Notes: a model not told the origin generated them from the sequence alone. Shown: positions 18,262 to 27,205, counted from the stretch's first letter. The stretch: DNA of 64,000 nt from Sphingobacteriaceae bacterium (GCA_017745075.1 JAGIAD010000008.1:124001-188000), one strand, 5' to 3'. Numbers and translations are program-made.

Positions 18262-18959
18262 GCTCTTTCCTCCCTGTCTTTGGCATCGCCGGCTTTCAAA
18301 AGTTTTAAAGTATCGATGGTGTTCAGTACCAGTAATAAGGCTACCATAGCAACTGCAAAATAAGTAATACTGTCTTCAAATAATGTTTCGGCAACAAGTA
18401 CCAGTGAAATAATTACGCGTAGTTCTGTCGGACCTAAAATACCTGAGTCGATCTGGTAATGTCCGGTTATTTTGTAGCGCAGCTGGCTGATAATCATCGA
18501 CCAGCCATATAACACCACAAACATAAAAGCTAAAATCTGCGTGAATCCTTCAGCATAAAAATAATAACCAAAACCAATCAGGATGATGCTGAACCAATCC
18601 ATGATAATATCAAGCACAAAACCATACCATTTTCGGGGTATTTCGCGGTAGTAAGCCAAGCGGCCATCCAGCGAATCGCCAAGCCAGTTGACTAAAAAAC
18701 CTAAAATGCCGATCAATAAATAATGCTGGCCGTAAAAGTGTGCTAAAATAAATGCCGAAAGTACAATGATGGAGCCAAACATACCAATGCCGGTCATGAT
18801 GTTTGGTGAAATCCATTCCGGAACCCGTTTTAGTAAAAAAAGGATTAGGTTTTGTTCGCCCTTGCGTAAAATATTGCTCCGTTCCCTGTCTGCAAATACC
18901 CTTTTGCCTTTTGTGTGGTCTTGCTGCTGTTTAATGTTTTCCTCCCGTTTATACCCCAA
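18258..18959 (-). CDS. CDP-alcohol phosphatidyltransferase family membrane protein
   Basis: The 233-residue protein has five to six membrane segments and the family motif in the form D-SL-DG-RL-AYYREIPRKWYG-FVL-D-IIM-D (within NWLGDSLDGRLAYYR and KWYGFVLDIIMDW). The usual pattern is DxxDGxxAR...GxxxDxxxD. Here the Arg after Ala is Tyr, while all four Asp residues are kept. The family joins a CDP-activated lipid to an alcohol such as glycerol phosphate, inositol or serine. The frame begins at a TTG at 18959 with no upstream ATG in frame, and the first in-frame ATG is about 55 codons in, so the start is uncertain. Coupled to GtrA downstream. Confidence 0.85.
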   Translation of the reverse strand: MGYKREENIKQQQDHTKGKRVFADRERSNILRKGEQNLILFLLKRVPEWISPNIMTGIGMFGSIIVLSAFILAHFYGQHYLLIGILGFLVNWLGDSLDGRLAYYREIPRKWYGFVLDIIMDWFSIILIGFGYYFYAEGFTQILAFMFVVLYGWSMIISQLRYKITGHYQIDSGILGPTELRVIISLVLVAETLFEDSITYFAVAMVALLLVLNTIDTLKLLKAGDAKDREERA

Positions 18960-19105
18960 CCAGTATTACGCTAAATAGTATAGCAGTTCCCGACCGGTAA
19001 AATTTTAAGCTGATTTTCTTTGGTAGGCCCTTCGAAAAATCGGTTATCCGCTTTAGTTTTCCTGATCTTACCAGATAGCTGAATATTAATACAAATAACA
19101 TACTT

Positions 19106-19912
19106 TTATTTTACAATTCCGGCAAAACGCTGGTAAAACACAGTCGGGCTATTCTCATTTTTTGGGGCGTACTTACCGGCAATAATCGGGATGTAGATTA
19201 CACGCCTTCTGCTTTCCTCACCACGTATAGCAGATTCTGCAACCCTGTGCCAAAGTCTTCCATCATGGATGGTTAAATCGCCGGCTTCTGGCAATATCGA
19301 TACTTCTTCGGCATCAGGTTTATTGTCCAAAAAATATTTTTTACGGAACAGCATTTGGTATATGCTCTGTTTATGGGTACCAGGGATAATCTTTAATCCA
19401 CCATTTTCGGGTTTTAAGGTACTTAAATGGATTCCTACATTCAACATCGGATTTAGCTTCGTTCCGTAGAAGATATCCCTTAAACCGTCAGTATGCCAGC
19501 CCATTTTGCTGAATTTGCTTTCCGGTCCGTTAATATAGTGGTTAAACACCATGCCATCTTTTTCTTCGGTACCTAAACGTGCACCATCGCCGGCCAATTG
19601 CAACAGGGCATTAAACCGCGGATCGAGTAACAGGCCGCTTAAAGTTTGATGCTGTTGGTTTATAAAAGCAAAACGTTGTACAATTGGCGAACCATCAAGG
19701 TCTTTACCGTATTTAATCGGTACGCCATTTATTTTTTTGATATCTTGCTCTATCCATTTTTTTTCGACCTGTTTTGAGGCTTCAATAATCGAAGAAACGG
19801 TTTCGGGTTTTATAAAATTTTTGAAATGGATAAAACCATGGGTATTAAAAAAATCAAGTTGTTGCTCGGTTAACTGATCAGATAGGGTAAAGGTTGGATA
19901 CGATGTGGCCAT
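19106..19912 (-). CDS. Phytanoyl-CoA dioxygenase (PhyH) family protein
   Basis: The 268-residue protein has the Fe(II)/2-oxoglutarate oxygenase pattern: N-terminal QLDFFNTHGFIHFKNFIKPE, the metal-binding HTD in MGWHTDGLRD, a distal His in LTIHDGRLWHRVAES and the Arg-rich SRRRVIYIP that would hold 2-oxoglutarate. PhyH enzymes hydroxylate lipids, small molecules or amino acids. The substrate is not evident. The gene stands alone leftward, upstream of the CDP-alcohol phosphatidyltransferase with a gap of about 145 bp, so a lipid-related substrate is possible but unproven. Confidence 0.9.
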   Translation of the reverse strand: MATSYPTFTLSDQLTEQQLDFFNTHGFIHFKNFIKPETVSSIIEASKQVEKKWIEQDIKKINGVPIKYGKDLDGSPIVQRFAFINQQHQTLSGLLLDPRFNALLQLAGDGARLGTEEKDGMVFNHYINGPESKFSKMGWHTDGLRDIFYGTKLNPMLNVGIHLSTLKPENGGLKIIPGTHKQSIYQMLFRKKYFLDNKPDAEEVSILPEAGDLTIHDGRLWHRVAESAIRGEESRRRVIYIPIIAGKYAPKNENSPTVFYQRFAGIVK

Positions 19913-20238
19913 TGTAAATAAAAATTAAATTTTAGGAAAAAAGAATAAATTGAGGATAGAATTATGCGCAACAACAGCACATTCGCATGGGCGAGTGGTT
20001 CGGTACTGAAAGAAAATAAAACAAATTAGTTTTATTCGACATAATCTATAGAATTAGTAGTATTTAATACAAACGTAACATTTTTTTAATGTTTCAAAGA
20101 ATTTAATTAGAAATATTTTAAAATATTTTTTTGAGAAGTGCAGGTCTAATCGTACAAACCTCATAATAAGCGCAAATAGCGGGGTTTTTAAGCCTTTTTT
20201 CATCCAACCGATGGGATATAGGTTTATTATATCAGTGG

Positions 20239-20260
20239 TGTTAGATGTTACCATCTGACA
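20239..20260. repeat. Left bracketing hairpin of the repeat array
   Basis: TGTTAGATG and CATCTGACA form a 9-bp stem (one G-T) around loop TTAC. It is an inverted copy of the hairpin at 21359-21382, whose loop reads GTAA. Confidence 0.7.
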
Positions 20261-20280
20261 CTCATGCTTAAACTTTCTTT

Positions 20281-20560
20281 GGAGCGCATTAGTTGTTCAA
20301 AACACTTCGTTTCTTCCCGTTTTCTGCTTATACGCTTTCCCGAAAATTCGGGATTCCTCGTTGCTGCAGGGTAACACTTCAACCGGGACTAGGTGGCCAA
20401 TACAGCATTCCATCTTTATGGCTGCAGAAACCCTTGTTCATAAACCTGATTGAGCGGAATAGCCCGGAGCGTAGCGAGGACTATAAGCGAAAGCAGGACT
20501 ACAAACCGCCAAGAACCACAATCCACTCATTTCCAATCCTAAAATCATTGTTTTTTTAGG
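20281..20560. repeat. Long repeat unit 1 of the gene-free array
   Basis: The blocks occur in the order GGAGCGCA..., CCTCGTTGCTGCAGGGTAAC (20356), GCAGAAACCCTTGTTCATAA (20424), AGCCCGGAGCGTAGCGAGGA (20461) and a closing CCAATCCTAAAATCAT followed by a T tract and TAGG. The same blocks recur in units 2 and 3. Short open frames across it contain QKPLFINLIERNSPERSED-like strings, shared with unit 3 only because the DNA is repeated. No start context or family suggests a real protein. Confidence 0.8.
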
Positions 20561-20990
20561 AAGCGCAATGCTGGTGCACAACACTTAGTTTCTTCCCGTT
20601 TTCCGCTTCGCTGCCTCGTGCCTCGTTGCTGCAGGGTAACGCTTCAACCGGGGCTAGGTGGCCCACGCAGTATTTCATTTTAGGGGTTTGTAAAGTTGCA
20701 GAAACCCTTGTTCATAAACCCAATCTGTCCTTAGAGTTCCGAAGGGCTCTACGGACTAAAGAATAGAAAAGAGTCTGTGACTCGTTCGTAAGTATTGAGT
20801 TAAAAACTCAATCTTATTCACTATCCGTAGAGTTTTTAGGGTTTGTAGGGTGCAGAAACCCTTGTTCATAAACCCGATTGCAATGTAAAGCCCGGAGCGC
20901 AGCGAGGACTTGAAATGAAAAGCGGGGCTGCAACTACGAAGAACCACAAGCCGCTCATTTCCCAATCCTAAAATCATTTTTTTATAGGGA
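20561..20990. repeat. Long repeat unit 2, with an internal insertion or duplication
   Basis: It carries the same blocks as unit 1 (CCTCGTTGCTGCAGGGTAAC at 20621, AGCCCGGAGCG at 20889, CCAATCCTAAAATCAT near the end), but the GCAGAAACCCTTGTTCATAA block occurs twice (20698 and 20851). Between the two copies lies a hairpin, GTCCTTAGAG...CTCTACGGAC (20727-20756), and about 90 bp of unrelated AT-rich sequence. This looks like a partial duplication or a replaced segment. Confidence 0.8.
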
Positions 20991-21250
20991 GCGCAATGCT
21001 GGTGCAAAACAACGAGTTTTCTCCCGTTTACACTTATATGCTTCGCTGCCTCGTGCCTCGTTGCTGCAGGGTAGCGCTTCAACCTGGGCTTGGTGGCCAA
21101 TGCAGTATTTCATTTTAGGGGTCTGTAAAGGTGCAGAAACCCTTGTTTCTAAACCTGATTGAGCGGAATAGCCCGGAGCGTAGCGAGGACTATAAGCGAA
21201 AGCGGGACTGCACACCGCCAAGAGCTACTGAATGCTCATTTCCTGATTCT
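20991..21250. repeat. Long repeat unit 3
   Basis: It starts GAGCGCAATGCTGGTGCA as in unit 2 and carries CCTCGTTGCTGCAGGGTAGC (21056), GCAGAAACCCTTGTTTCTAA (21132), AGCCCGGAGCGTAGCGAGGA (21170) and a closing CTCATTTCCTGATTC. It is closest to unit 2 in its first half and to unit 1 in its second half (TGAGCGGAATAGCCCGG and CTATAAGCGAAAGC are shared). Confidence 0.8.
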
Positions 21251-21358
21251 ATTTCGGCCGGTAAGACACCAACCGATAGAATAAGCTTAAGCAATCTGAA
21301 GAAAAATTGTCTTTATGATACAGCCTCTCGTACATAAAAAAACTTAATCATATTCGAT

Positions 21359-21382
21359 CAGTCAGATGGTAACATCTGACTG
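21359..21382. repeat. Right bracketing hairpin of the repeat array
   Basis: CAGTCAGATG and CATCTGACTG form a perfect 10-bp stem around loop GTAA. With the inverted copy at 20239 it brackets the 1.1-kb array. It could also terminate transcription toward the SDR gene. Confidence 0.7.
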
Positions 21383-21423
21383 CACATAAACTGGCTTTCT
21401 AATAAACTAACATTCATATAAAC

Positions 21424-22197
21424 TTAAGTCTTATAAATGCCTGCGGCCATTTTTTCGATAAATCCTTTAGGCAGTATCCTGTTGGCATATACACTGATAA
21501 TATTGGTAAAACCTGGAATAATTTCAGATTTCCCGGCAAACATGCCTTTAATGGCAATTTCGGCTACTTTGTCTGGCTGCATGTTAAACTTTTCGGCCAT
21601 TTTGCTAAAAGCATCCAAACCTGCACGGTGTGCAAAACCTGTATCAACAGGACCAGGACTCAGACAGCTTACTGAAACCGGACCATCCTTCAATTCGAAC
21701 CTTAGCGCCCTCGTGAAAGATAAAATAAAGGCTTTGGTTGCAGAATAAATGGCCAAAGTTGGTACCGCCTGGTAGGCTGCTGTACTGCAAACGTTGAGTA
21801 TATATGCTTTTTTCTCTGTTGACAGCAGCGGAAGTAATAAATGGCACAATGCGGTTACTGTAGCCATATTTAATTGACACATTTCCAATTGAGCACTTAA
21901 ATCCAGTTCTCCAAATTTTCCCCACAAGCCATAACCTGCATTGTTGATCAGGATATGAACGGCAAAATTGTTTTCTATTACCCAGTTTAATACGGCTTTC
22001 GGCGCCTCAGGCTGGCTAAGGTCGATTGCTAAGTTATGCACTTCAACTCCATATTGGTCTTTAATAGCCTTTTGTAATGCATTTAATTCATCAACAGAGC
22101 GAGAAACAAGCAGGAGATTGATTTTTCTCTTGGCCAGCGCAATGGCCATTGATTTGCCAATACCTTTACTGGCTCCGGTTATCAATGCGTATTTCAT
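21424..22197 (-). CDS. Short-chain dehydrogenase/reductase (SDR), classical
   Basis: I prefer the Met at 22197 (MKYALITGASKGIG), which puts the cofactor-binding TGASKGIG close to the N-terminus as usual. A longer frame to 22224 exists. NNAG is present (HILINNAGYGLWG), and the active site is YSATKAF with Tyr and Lys. The C-terminal part contains LSPGPVDTGFAHRAGL. Length is about 257 residues. These match classical SDR enzymes that reduce or oxidise carbonyls using NAD(P)H, of the DltE/YqjQ type. The substrate cannot be predicted. It is divergent from the TonB receptor gene. Confidence 0.93.
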   Translation of the reverse strand: MKYALITGASKGIGKSMAIALAKRKINLLLVSRSVDELNALQKAIKDQYGVEVHNLAIDLSQPEAPKAVLNWVIENNFAVHILINNAGYGLWGKFGELDLSAQLEMCQLNMATVTALCHLLLPLLSTEKKAYILNVCSTAAYQAVPTLAIYSATKAFILSFTRALRFELKDGPVSVSCLSPGPVDTGFAHRAGLDAFSKMAEKFNMQPDKVAEIAIKGMFAGKSEIIPGFTNIISVYANRILPKGFIEKMAAGIYKT

Positions 22198-22374
22198 CTT
22201 TGTTTCCAACATGTCTTTAATCAAAATGGTTTAACGCAAATATCAAATAAATTAAATCTTATGCCTTATTTATTTTGAAATGATGAATGATTAAACATCA
22301 AGGAGGTATCTTTTTTAAGTTATTATTTTTAACAAGTCTAAATAATGTTAGCTTTGCCGAAATTTTCAAATTGC

Positions 22375-24726
22375 ATGAAGCATCCATACATAAATTTTTC
22401 GGCCACAATTCTTATTTTGCTATCCACATTAAACCTCTTTGCACAAACGGGGAAAGGAACCATTAGCGGAAAGGTTGTGGATTCGTTAGGGAACAGTATA
22501 CCTTTTGCCAATATAGAAGTTAAAAAACAGCACCTTAAAACCACTTCCGATAAAACGGGTGCATTTAAACTAAATGCTGTTCCTGTTGGCAATCAGCAGG
22601 TTAAGATTTCGATTACAGGTTATAACCAGTTTGAACAAGAAGTATCTGTTAATGCAAATGATACCACCCGGGTAACATTTGTTTTAAAAGAACAGTCCGA
22701 AGGACTAAATGATGTAATTGTTTCGGCAAGCAGAAGGCCGGAATCATTGTCGCAAACACCATCGTCGGTTACCGTGCTAACCGCTAAGGAATTGAATACA
22801 CAATCAACCATTAGTCCGAATTTGGCTAATATCCTTTCATATAGTGTGCCGGGATTAGGTTTTTCGACCAATCAAACAGGTAACTCTGGTCAGACTTTAA
22901 GGGGAAGAAATGTTTTGGTTTTAATTGATGGTATTCCGCAATCTACTCCGTTAAGAGCAGGAGGACGGGATATCAGAAGTATAGATCCTTCAGTTATTGA
23001 GCGTGTTGAAGTAATTAAAGGAGCCACGGCTATTTACGGTAATGGCGCAGAGGGTGGTTTGATCAATTATATTACCAAAAAGGCCGACAAGGGGAAATCT
23101 TTTGGAGGGTATTCTCAGGCCGGAATTACAGGAAATTTAAAAGGCGACAGCACCATTGGCTACCGTTTTTCGCAGCAGCTTTATGGTAAAACAGGTAAAT
23201 TTGATTACCTGGTAAGCGGCATGTTCGAAAAAACCGGTGTTTTCCGCGATGCCGAAGGCCTGGTTATTTCGCCGGAATATGGTTTGGGCGAAACCAGATC
23301 TTACAATGGTTTTGTAAAACTGGGTTATAACTTTAGTCCGAAACAGCGTTTGCAGTTAATGTATAATTACTTTAGCTCCAGACAACGCTCCAAATACATC
23401 ACCAAAGAAGGTGTTTACGGTCAATCGCCGGCTATTGGTATTTATGGTACAAGGTTGGGTGAAGATGAAGGGACAAGATTTAACCATAATGCCAATTTAC
23501 AATATACCAACCAGCAGGTTTTCGGCAGAACCGATTTGACAGCAAATGTATATTACCAGGATTTTTATACCATTTATTCTAACTCTGCCTCATTTTTCGG
23601 AGGCGGCCAATCGGCCATTACCTCTACCAAAAAAGGGGCAAGAGTAAACCTGAATACACCGCTCAGCATTGCAGACCAGGTACCTCTGCAACTGAACTAT
23701 GGTTTGGATTTAATGAACGATAAAACAGCTCAGAGCTTAACTGATGGCCGTTTATGGGTGCCTGATATGAATATGGTGAACTTTGCACCTTACCTGCAGG
23801 CCTCTGCGACATTAATTAACGATTTAACGATAAAAGGAGGCTTGAGGGCCGAAAATATTAACATTGATGTAGGCGATTTTAATACCCTGGCTACCGGTGC
23901 AAACGGCGCAGGAAGCATAGCTGTACAGGGCGGTAAATTAAATTACAACGCTTTGGTGTTCAATGCCGGTGCACGTTATTCTAAATTCAGGTTTTTTAAC
24001 CCTTTTATCAGTTATGCACAATCGTTCTCGGTATTTGAGTTAGGCAGGGTGTTAAGGGCAGCAAAAAGCAATACCTTATCGCAGTTAGAGACCAAACCCA
24101 TCATCGTAAATAATTATGAAGCCGGTTTTAGCAGCAGCCTGGGTAACCTTAATTTCAGTGCAGCGTATTACTACAGCACTTCTAAACTGGGCGCTAATCT
24201 TTTAGAAGTGAATGGCACCTATATTTCTCAACGTATTCCGGAGCGCGTGTATGGATTTGAAATCCAGGCTGATTATCAGGTATTAAAAGAACTGAGCATT
24301 GGTGGTAATTATGCACAAGTAGAAGGGAAAGGCGATGTAGATAATGATGGTAATTTTAATGGAGAGAAAGATGTGTATTTAAATACAACACGTATCCCGC
24401 CATCAAAAACTACTGTTTATCTTAAATATTCGGGCATTAAAAACTTAAGCCTTGATGTAAACTGGATGCGTGTAGGAAATCGCGATCGTTTTAAAACCAA
24501 TGCAGCCGGTAAATATTTAATCGGCGAAGGTCCGGTAAAGGCTTTCAACTTATTCAATGTTGCAGCCGTATACCAGGTTACACAACCGTTAAAACTATCG
24601 TTAGGCATAGAAAATTTATTGAATAAAGTTTATTATCCGGCTATTTCCCAGTTTTATGGCAGTAATGTAAATTATGTGAGGGGTAACGGGCGCAGATTTA
24701 ACCTGTCGCTGGGCTATGCTTTTTAA
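22375..24726 (+). CDS. TonB-dependent siderophore-type receptor
   Basis: Start chosen at the Met at 22375, which begins a signal peptide (MKHPYINFSATILILLSTLN... ending FAQ); an in-frame Met at 22345 is less likely. A carboxypeptidase-regulatory-like domain (GKVVDSLGNSIPFANIEVKK) precedes the plug (SLSQTPSSVTVLTAKEL, LRGRNVLVLIDGIPQSTPLR, IERVEVIKGATAIYGNGAEGG). The barrel ends in NVNYVRGNGRRFNLSLGYAF with C-terminal Phe. The plug resembles ferric-siderophore receptors rather than SusC. The next gene, starting immediately after the stop, is a PepSY membrane protein typical of iron uptake, so ferric siderophore import is the likely role. Confidence 0.93.
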   Translation: MKHPYINFSATILILLSTLNLFAQTGKGTISGKVVDSLGNSIPFANIEVKKQHLKTTSDKTGAFKLNAVPVGNQQVKISITGYNQFEQEVSVNANDTTRVTFVLKEQSEGLNDVIVSASRRPESLSQTPSSVTVLTAKELNTQSTISPNLANILSYSVPGLGFSTNQTGNSGQTLRGRNVLVLIDGIPQSTPLRAGGRDIRSIDPSVIERVEVIKGATAIYGNGAEGGLINYITKKADKGKSFGGYSQAGITGNLKGDSTIGYRFSQQLYGKTGKFDYLVSGMFEKTGVFRDAEGLVISPEYGLGETRSYNGFVKLGYNFSPKQRLQLMYNYFSSRQRSKYITKEGVYGQSPAIGIYGTRLGEDEGTRFNHNANLQYTNQQVFGRTDLTANVYYQDFYTIYSNSASFFGGGQSAITSTKKGARVNLNTPLSIADQVPLQLNYGLDLMNDKTAQSLTDGRLWVPDMNMVNFAPYLQASATLINDLTIKGGLRAENINIDVGDFNTLATGANGAGSIAVQGGKLNYNALVFNAGARYSKFRFFNPFISYAQSFSVFELGRVLRAAKSNTLSQLETKPIIVNNYEAGFSSSLGNLNFSAAYYYSTSKLGANLLEVNGTYISQRIPERVYGFEIQADYQVLKELSIGGNYAQVEGKGDVDNDGNFNGEKDVYLNTTRIPPSKTTVYLKYSGIKNLSLDVNWMRVGNRDRFKTNAAGKYLIGEGPVKAFNLFNVAAVYQVTQPLKLSLGIENLLNKVYYPAISQFYGSNVNYVRGNGRRFNLSLGYAF

Positions 24727-25821
24727 ATGATGAAGAACAGGAATTTTAAAAATGCCATCAGGAACATTCACCTGTGGTTAGGTCTGGCAACCGGCCTGGT
24801 AGTTATCATCATCAGTATTACCGGAGCGCTTTATGTTTTTGAAGAAGAAATCAGGGATTTTACGCAAAAAGATTACCGCTATGTAACACCTCAGCAAAAG
24901 CCTTTTGCAGGTTTGGATAAAATCATTTTAAACTTCGGGAAATTATCGCCGAAGGATGAGCTGAGGGTAATCAGAATTGAAGATGGAATTCCCAATGCGA
25001 CGGTAGAAATTACCACAAAAAAAGCCGCGGTTTACTACTTTAACCCGTACAGTGCAGAATTGGTGAAGAAAGGTAAGGAAGATTGGCTCGACGTGATAGA
25101 ACACCTTCATACTTCATTGTTACTCGGTAAAACCGGAAAGTTTATCGTACAATGGTCGGTAGTTATTTTTGTACTGATGCTGATAACCGGACTCATACTC
25201 TGGTTTCCCGGCCAGATGCGCTTATTAAAACAATCGTTAACCATTAAAAAGAAAGCATCATTTAAACGGCGCAATTACGATTTACACAATGTATTGGGTT
25301 TTTATGCGTCTATAGTGCTGCTAATTACCGCTTTAAGCGGCCTGTACTTTGCTTTTAAGGGAGTCAAAAATGCAGCAAGTTTTTTAACAGGAAGTAAATT
25401 GGGGCAGGGCAAAGCTGTTGTTTCAGCTAAACCTGCTTATATCGATCCGTTATATATACGCTACAATAAAATTTATACCGAAGCCAAAATGAAATATCCT
25501 GGTGCTGTTTCAACCAGTTTTTCGCTGCGTGGTAAGGGGGAGTTGCGGTTAAGAATGATTTACCCGTATCGCTGGGCGCGCAGGCAGAATACTTTTTTTT
25601 ATGATGATGCTACAGGTACCATGACCAGGGCCAAACTATATAAAGATTTTAATGGTGCCGATTTGATTGAAGCCACCAATTACGATCTGCACACGGGAAG
25701 GCTTTTGGGACTCCCGAATAAAATTCTTTCTTTCTTAGCCGCTCTGGTAGCTGCAAGTTTGCCGGTTACCGGTTTTATCATCTGGTGGAAAAAAAGAAAA
25801 AAGCGCAAAAAGAAAGCGTAA
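24727..25821 (+). CDS. PepSY-associated transmembrane protein (iron-siderophore reductase-like)
   Basis: The 364-residue protein has an N-terminal membrane helix (IHLWLGLATGLVVIIISITGALYVFEEE), the PepSY_TM hallmark, then a periplasmic part. Further helices (VIFVLMLITGLILWFPG, LGFYASIVLLITALSGLYFAF, and near the end LAALVAASLPVTGFIIWWKKRKKRKKK) complete the domain. Conserved His residues near the helices (EHLHTSLLLG, NYDLHNVLGF, NYDLHTGRLLG) could bind heme. The family is thought to reduce ferric siderophores at the inner membrane. It starts right after the stop of the TonB receptor gene, so the two form an operon. Confidence 0.9.
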   Translation: MMKNRNFKNAIRNIHLWLGLATGLVVIIISITGALYVFEEEIRDFTQKDYRYVTPQQKPFAGLDKIILNFGKLSPKDELRVIRIEDGIPNATVEITTKKAAVYYFNPYSAELVKKGKEDWLDVIEHLHTSLLLGKTGKFIVQWSVVIFVLMLITGLILWFPGQMRLLKQSLTIKKKASFKRRNYDLHNVLGFYASIVLLITALSGLYFAFKGVKNAASFLTGSKLGQGKAVVSAKPAYIDPLYIRYNKIYTEAKMKYPGAVSTSFSLRGKGELRLRMIYPYRWARRQNTFFYDDATGTMTRAKLYKDFNGADLIEATNYDLHTGRLLGLPNKILSFLAALVAASLPVTGFIIWWKKRKKRKKKA

Positions 25822-25823
25822 AC

Positions 25824-26240
25824 CTAAAAGGCTGTTTCGGCATAGGCTTTAAGCTGGTTCAGCCCCGATTGGCAAAACGCCTGCTGCATGGCGAAATCGA
25901 GATCTGCAACAGGCTCAAAGATTTCGGTAAGCGTAACAGGGTTATTTCCCGTAAAGGTAATCAGGCTTTTCCTTCCATCGTCCAGTGTATAGGCAATTCG
26001 CTCATGCTCGATAATTTCAGTGTAAGTTCCGCTGAAATCAAAATTTTCGGTTCTGTCTTTTCTGGTCATAGCATATAAAAAACCACCACCTATTACCAGG
26101 TTGTTTTCAATTTTTTTGTTGATCCATTCATCTGAGGGAGCATTCCATTTCATGATATGTTCGGGTTCGTTCCAGATTTTCCATACCAGTTCTATCGGTT
26201 GGTTTATCTCAACTCCGGCTATTAAAGCATTCTTATTCAT
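25824..26240 (-). CDS. SRPBCC-domain protein (AHSA1-like)
   Basis: The 138-residue protein begins with the pattern AGVEINQPIELVWKIWNEPEHIMKWNAPSDEW and continues with GGGFLYAMTRKDRTENFDFSGTYTEI and LITFTGNNPVTLTEIFEP, the fold signature of AHSA1/START-like proteins that bind hydrophobic ligands. It is single-domain and cytoplasmic, convergent with the PepSY gene (2-bp gap). Role unknown; such proteins often act with small ligands or as Hsp90-related cofactors in other taxa, with no support for that here. Confidence 0.88.
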   Translation of the reverse strand: MNKNALIAGVEINQPIELVWKIWNEPEHIMKWNAPSDEWINKKIENNLVIGGGFLYAMTRKDRTENFDFSGTYTEIIEHERIAYTLDDGRKSLITFTGNNPVTLTEIFEPVADLDFAMQQAFCQSGLNQLKAYAETAF

Positions 26241-26444
26241 ACAGGCTAAATTAATTGTTTAAAGTCTGTCTTTGGGTGGCCATTAGAGACAAATTAAAGG
26301 GTGATTTGAGCGGGCATAAATTATTCTAAAAGTAGACTGTACCTGTTATCTGGTTTTCAGACTAGGTGTGTATGATTATACAGCAAAAGCAAACAAAAAT
26401 TGCTTCATTTTTGTAATTATAGTTCCTCTAACACGGGAGTAATT

Positions 26445-26480
26445 GAAAAAGGGGTAAACATGGATGTGGTTACCCTTTTC
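26445..26480. terminator. Hairpin in the 420-bp gap before the SelW-like gene
   Basis: GAAAAAGGGGTAA and TTACCCTTTTC form a long stem around ACATGGATGTGG, followed by a TCTTTT tract. The rest of the gap from 26241 to 26659 shows no gene that I can support. Confidence 0.6.
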
Positions 26481-26659
26481 TCTTTTGACAACATTTTAAG
26501 CAGTGAACTTGTTTAGTTCATTTTGTTCAGTGTTGCTTAGCAGCATTCGAAACGATTAGAAGGTACTTTTATAACAAAATAAACACATCCTTATGCTGAA
26601 TTGGCTGCCAAACCATTTTCTGTCACTCCAAATTTTTTGTACCCTTGTAAAAAAGTAAA

Positions 26660-26941
26660 ATGGAAAAACCACTTGTTAATATCACGTACTGCCCAAAATG
26701 TGGCTGGATGTTACGTTCTGCCTACCTGGCGCAAGAGATTTTAACCACATTTGTAGACGACGTGAAGGGGGTGACTTTAATTCCAAGTGAAACATCAGGC
26801 GTTTTTACAGTTCATGTTGCCGGGAAACTGATTTTCGACAGAAAGCTGATGCAACGTTTTCCTGAAATTAAAGAATTAAAACAGCTGATCCGCGATGAAG
26901 TAAATCCTACAATGAACCTAGGCCATTCTGATATAAAATAA
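26660..26941 (+). CDS. SelW/SelT/SelH-like (Rdx family) protein with Cys in place of Sec
   Basis: The 93-residue protein has the redox motif Y-C-P-K-C-G-W at residues 10-16 (C11, C14), then a thioredoxin-like pattern ending RKLMQRFPEIKELKQLIRDEVNP. Rdx proteins carry CxxU or CxxC near the N-terminus; here both are Cys, encoded by TGC and TGT, and the frame needs no recoding. A small cytoplasmic redox protein is likely; partners are unknown. It is the last conserved gene before the accessory island, whose first repeat starts about 85 bp downstream. Confidence 0.9.
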   Translation: MEKPLVNITYCPKCGWMLRSAYLAQEILTTFVDDVKGVTLIPSETSGVFTVHVAGKLIFDRKLMQRFPEIKELKQLIRDEVNPTMNLGHSDIK

Positions 26942-26970
26942 TCTGTTGATAATGTTGCTCAATAGGAGGA

Positions 26971-27024
26971 CCAAAAAGTAATGATGTTAAAGAATGTCAA
27001 TTTTGGCGGGTAATAATAAACCGA
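26971..27024 (+). pseudogene. Short remnant of a RAYT transposase gene
   Basis: The stretch AAAAAGTAATGATGTTAAAG..TCAATTTTGGC..AATAATAAACC parallels the intact RAYT gene around 34954-35005 (AAAAAGCAGTAATGTTAAAG..TCAATTTTGGC..ACAATAAGCC), which encodes NVKGYQFWQHDNKP. Only about 18 codons remain, and a REP palindrome follows directly. It marks the left edge of the accessory island. Confidence 0.55.
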
Positions 27025-27040
27025 GGGGCACGCGTGCCCC
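27025..27040. repeat. REP palindrome GGGGCACGCGTGCCCC
   Basis: A perfect 16-bp palindrome with the GCACGCGTGC core shared by the other GC-rich repeats of the island (27703, 28035, 30064, 34270, 35173, 36428). It separates a RAYT remnant from a toxin-like C-terminal fragment. Confidence 0.75.
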
Positions 27041-27204
27041 AGCAAAGGGAAGAAAAATTAATTGAACCATCTATTTTCAAATTAAAAATAAAAGACTCCT
27101 ATAGCTTAGATGATTTTGTCAAATTTGACCCTGAAACTTTAGGAACAACCAAAGAAGTTTTATTAGAAAGTTCGTATTATTCATTTAAAAATAAATTAAA
27201 ATAA
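27037..27204 (+). pseudogene. C-terminal fragment of a toxin-like protein (cassette 1)
   Basis: An open stretch without its own start runs from the REP palindrome to a TAA at 27202, one base before the ATG of the next gene. It encodes about 55 residues, including LIEPSIFKLKIKDSYSLDDF. A lone protein tail fused to a REP and abutting an immunity-like gene is what remains when the toxin tip of a polymorphic toxin is displaced from its N-terminal carrier. The toxin family is not recognised. Confidence 0.5.
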
Positions 27205-27205
27205 C

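Noticed and set aside
20293..21337. Open frames in the repeat array with shared QKPLF.NLIERNSPERSEDYKRK strings
   Set aside because: The likeness comes from the DNA repeats themselves. The frames start and stop at random within units and are interrupted in unit 2, so coding is unlikely.
26660..26941. Selenoprotein at the SelW-like gene
   Set aside because: Both redox positions are Cys codons and the frame is open without an in-frame TGA, so no selenocysteine is needed.
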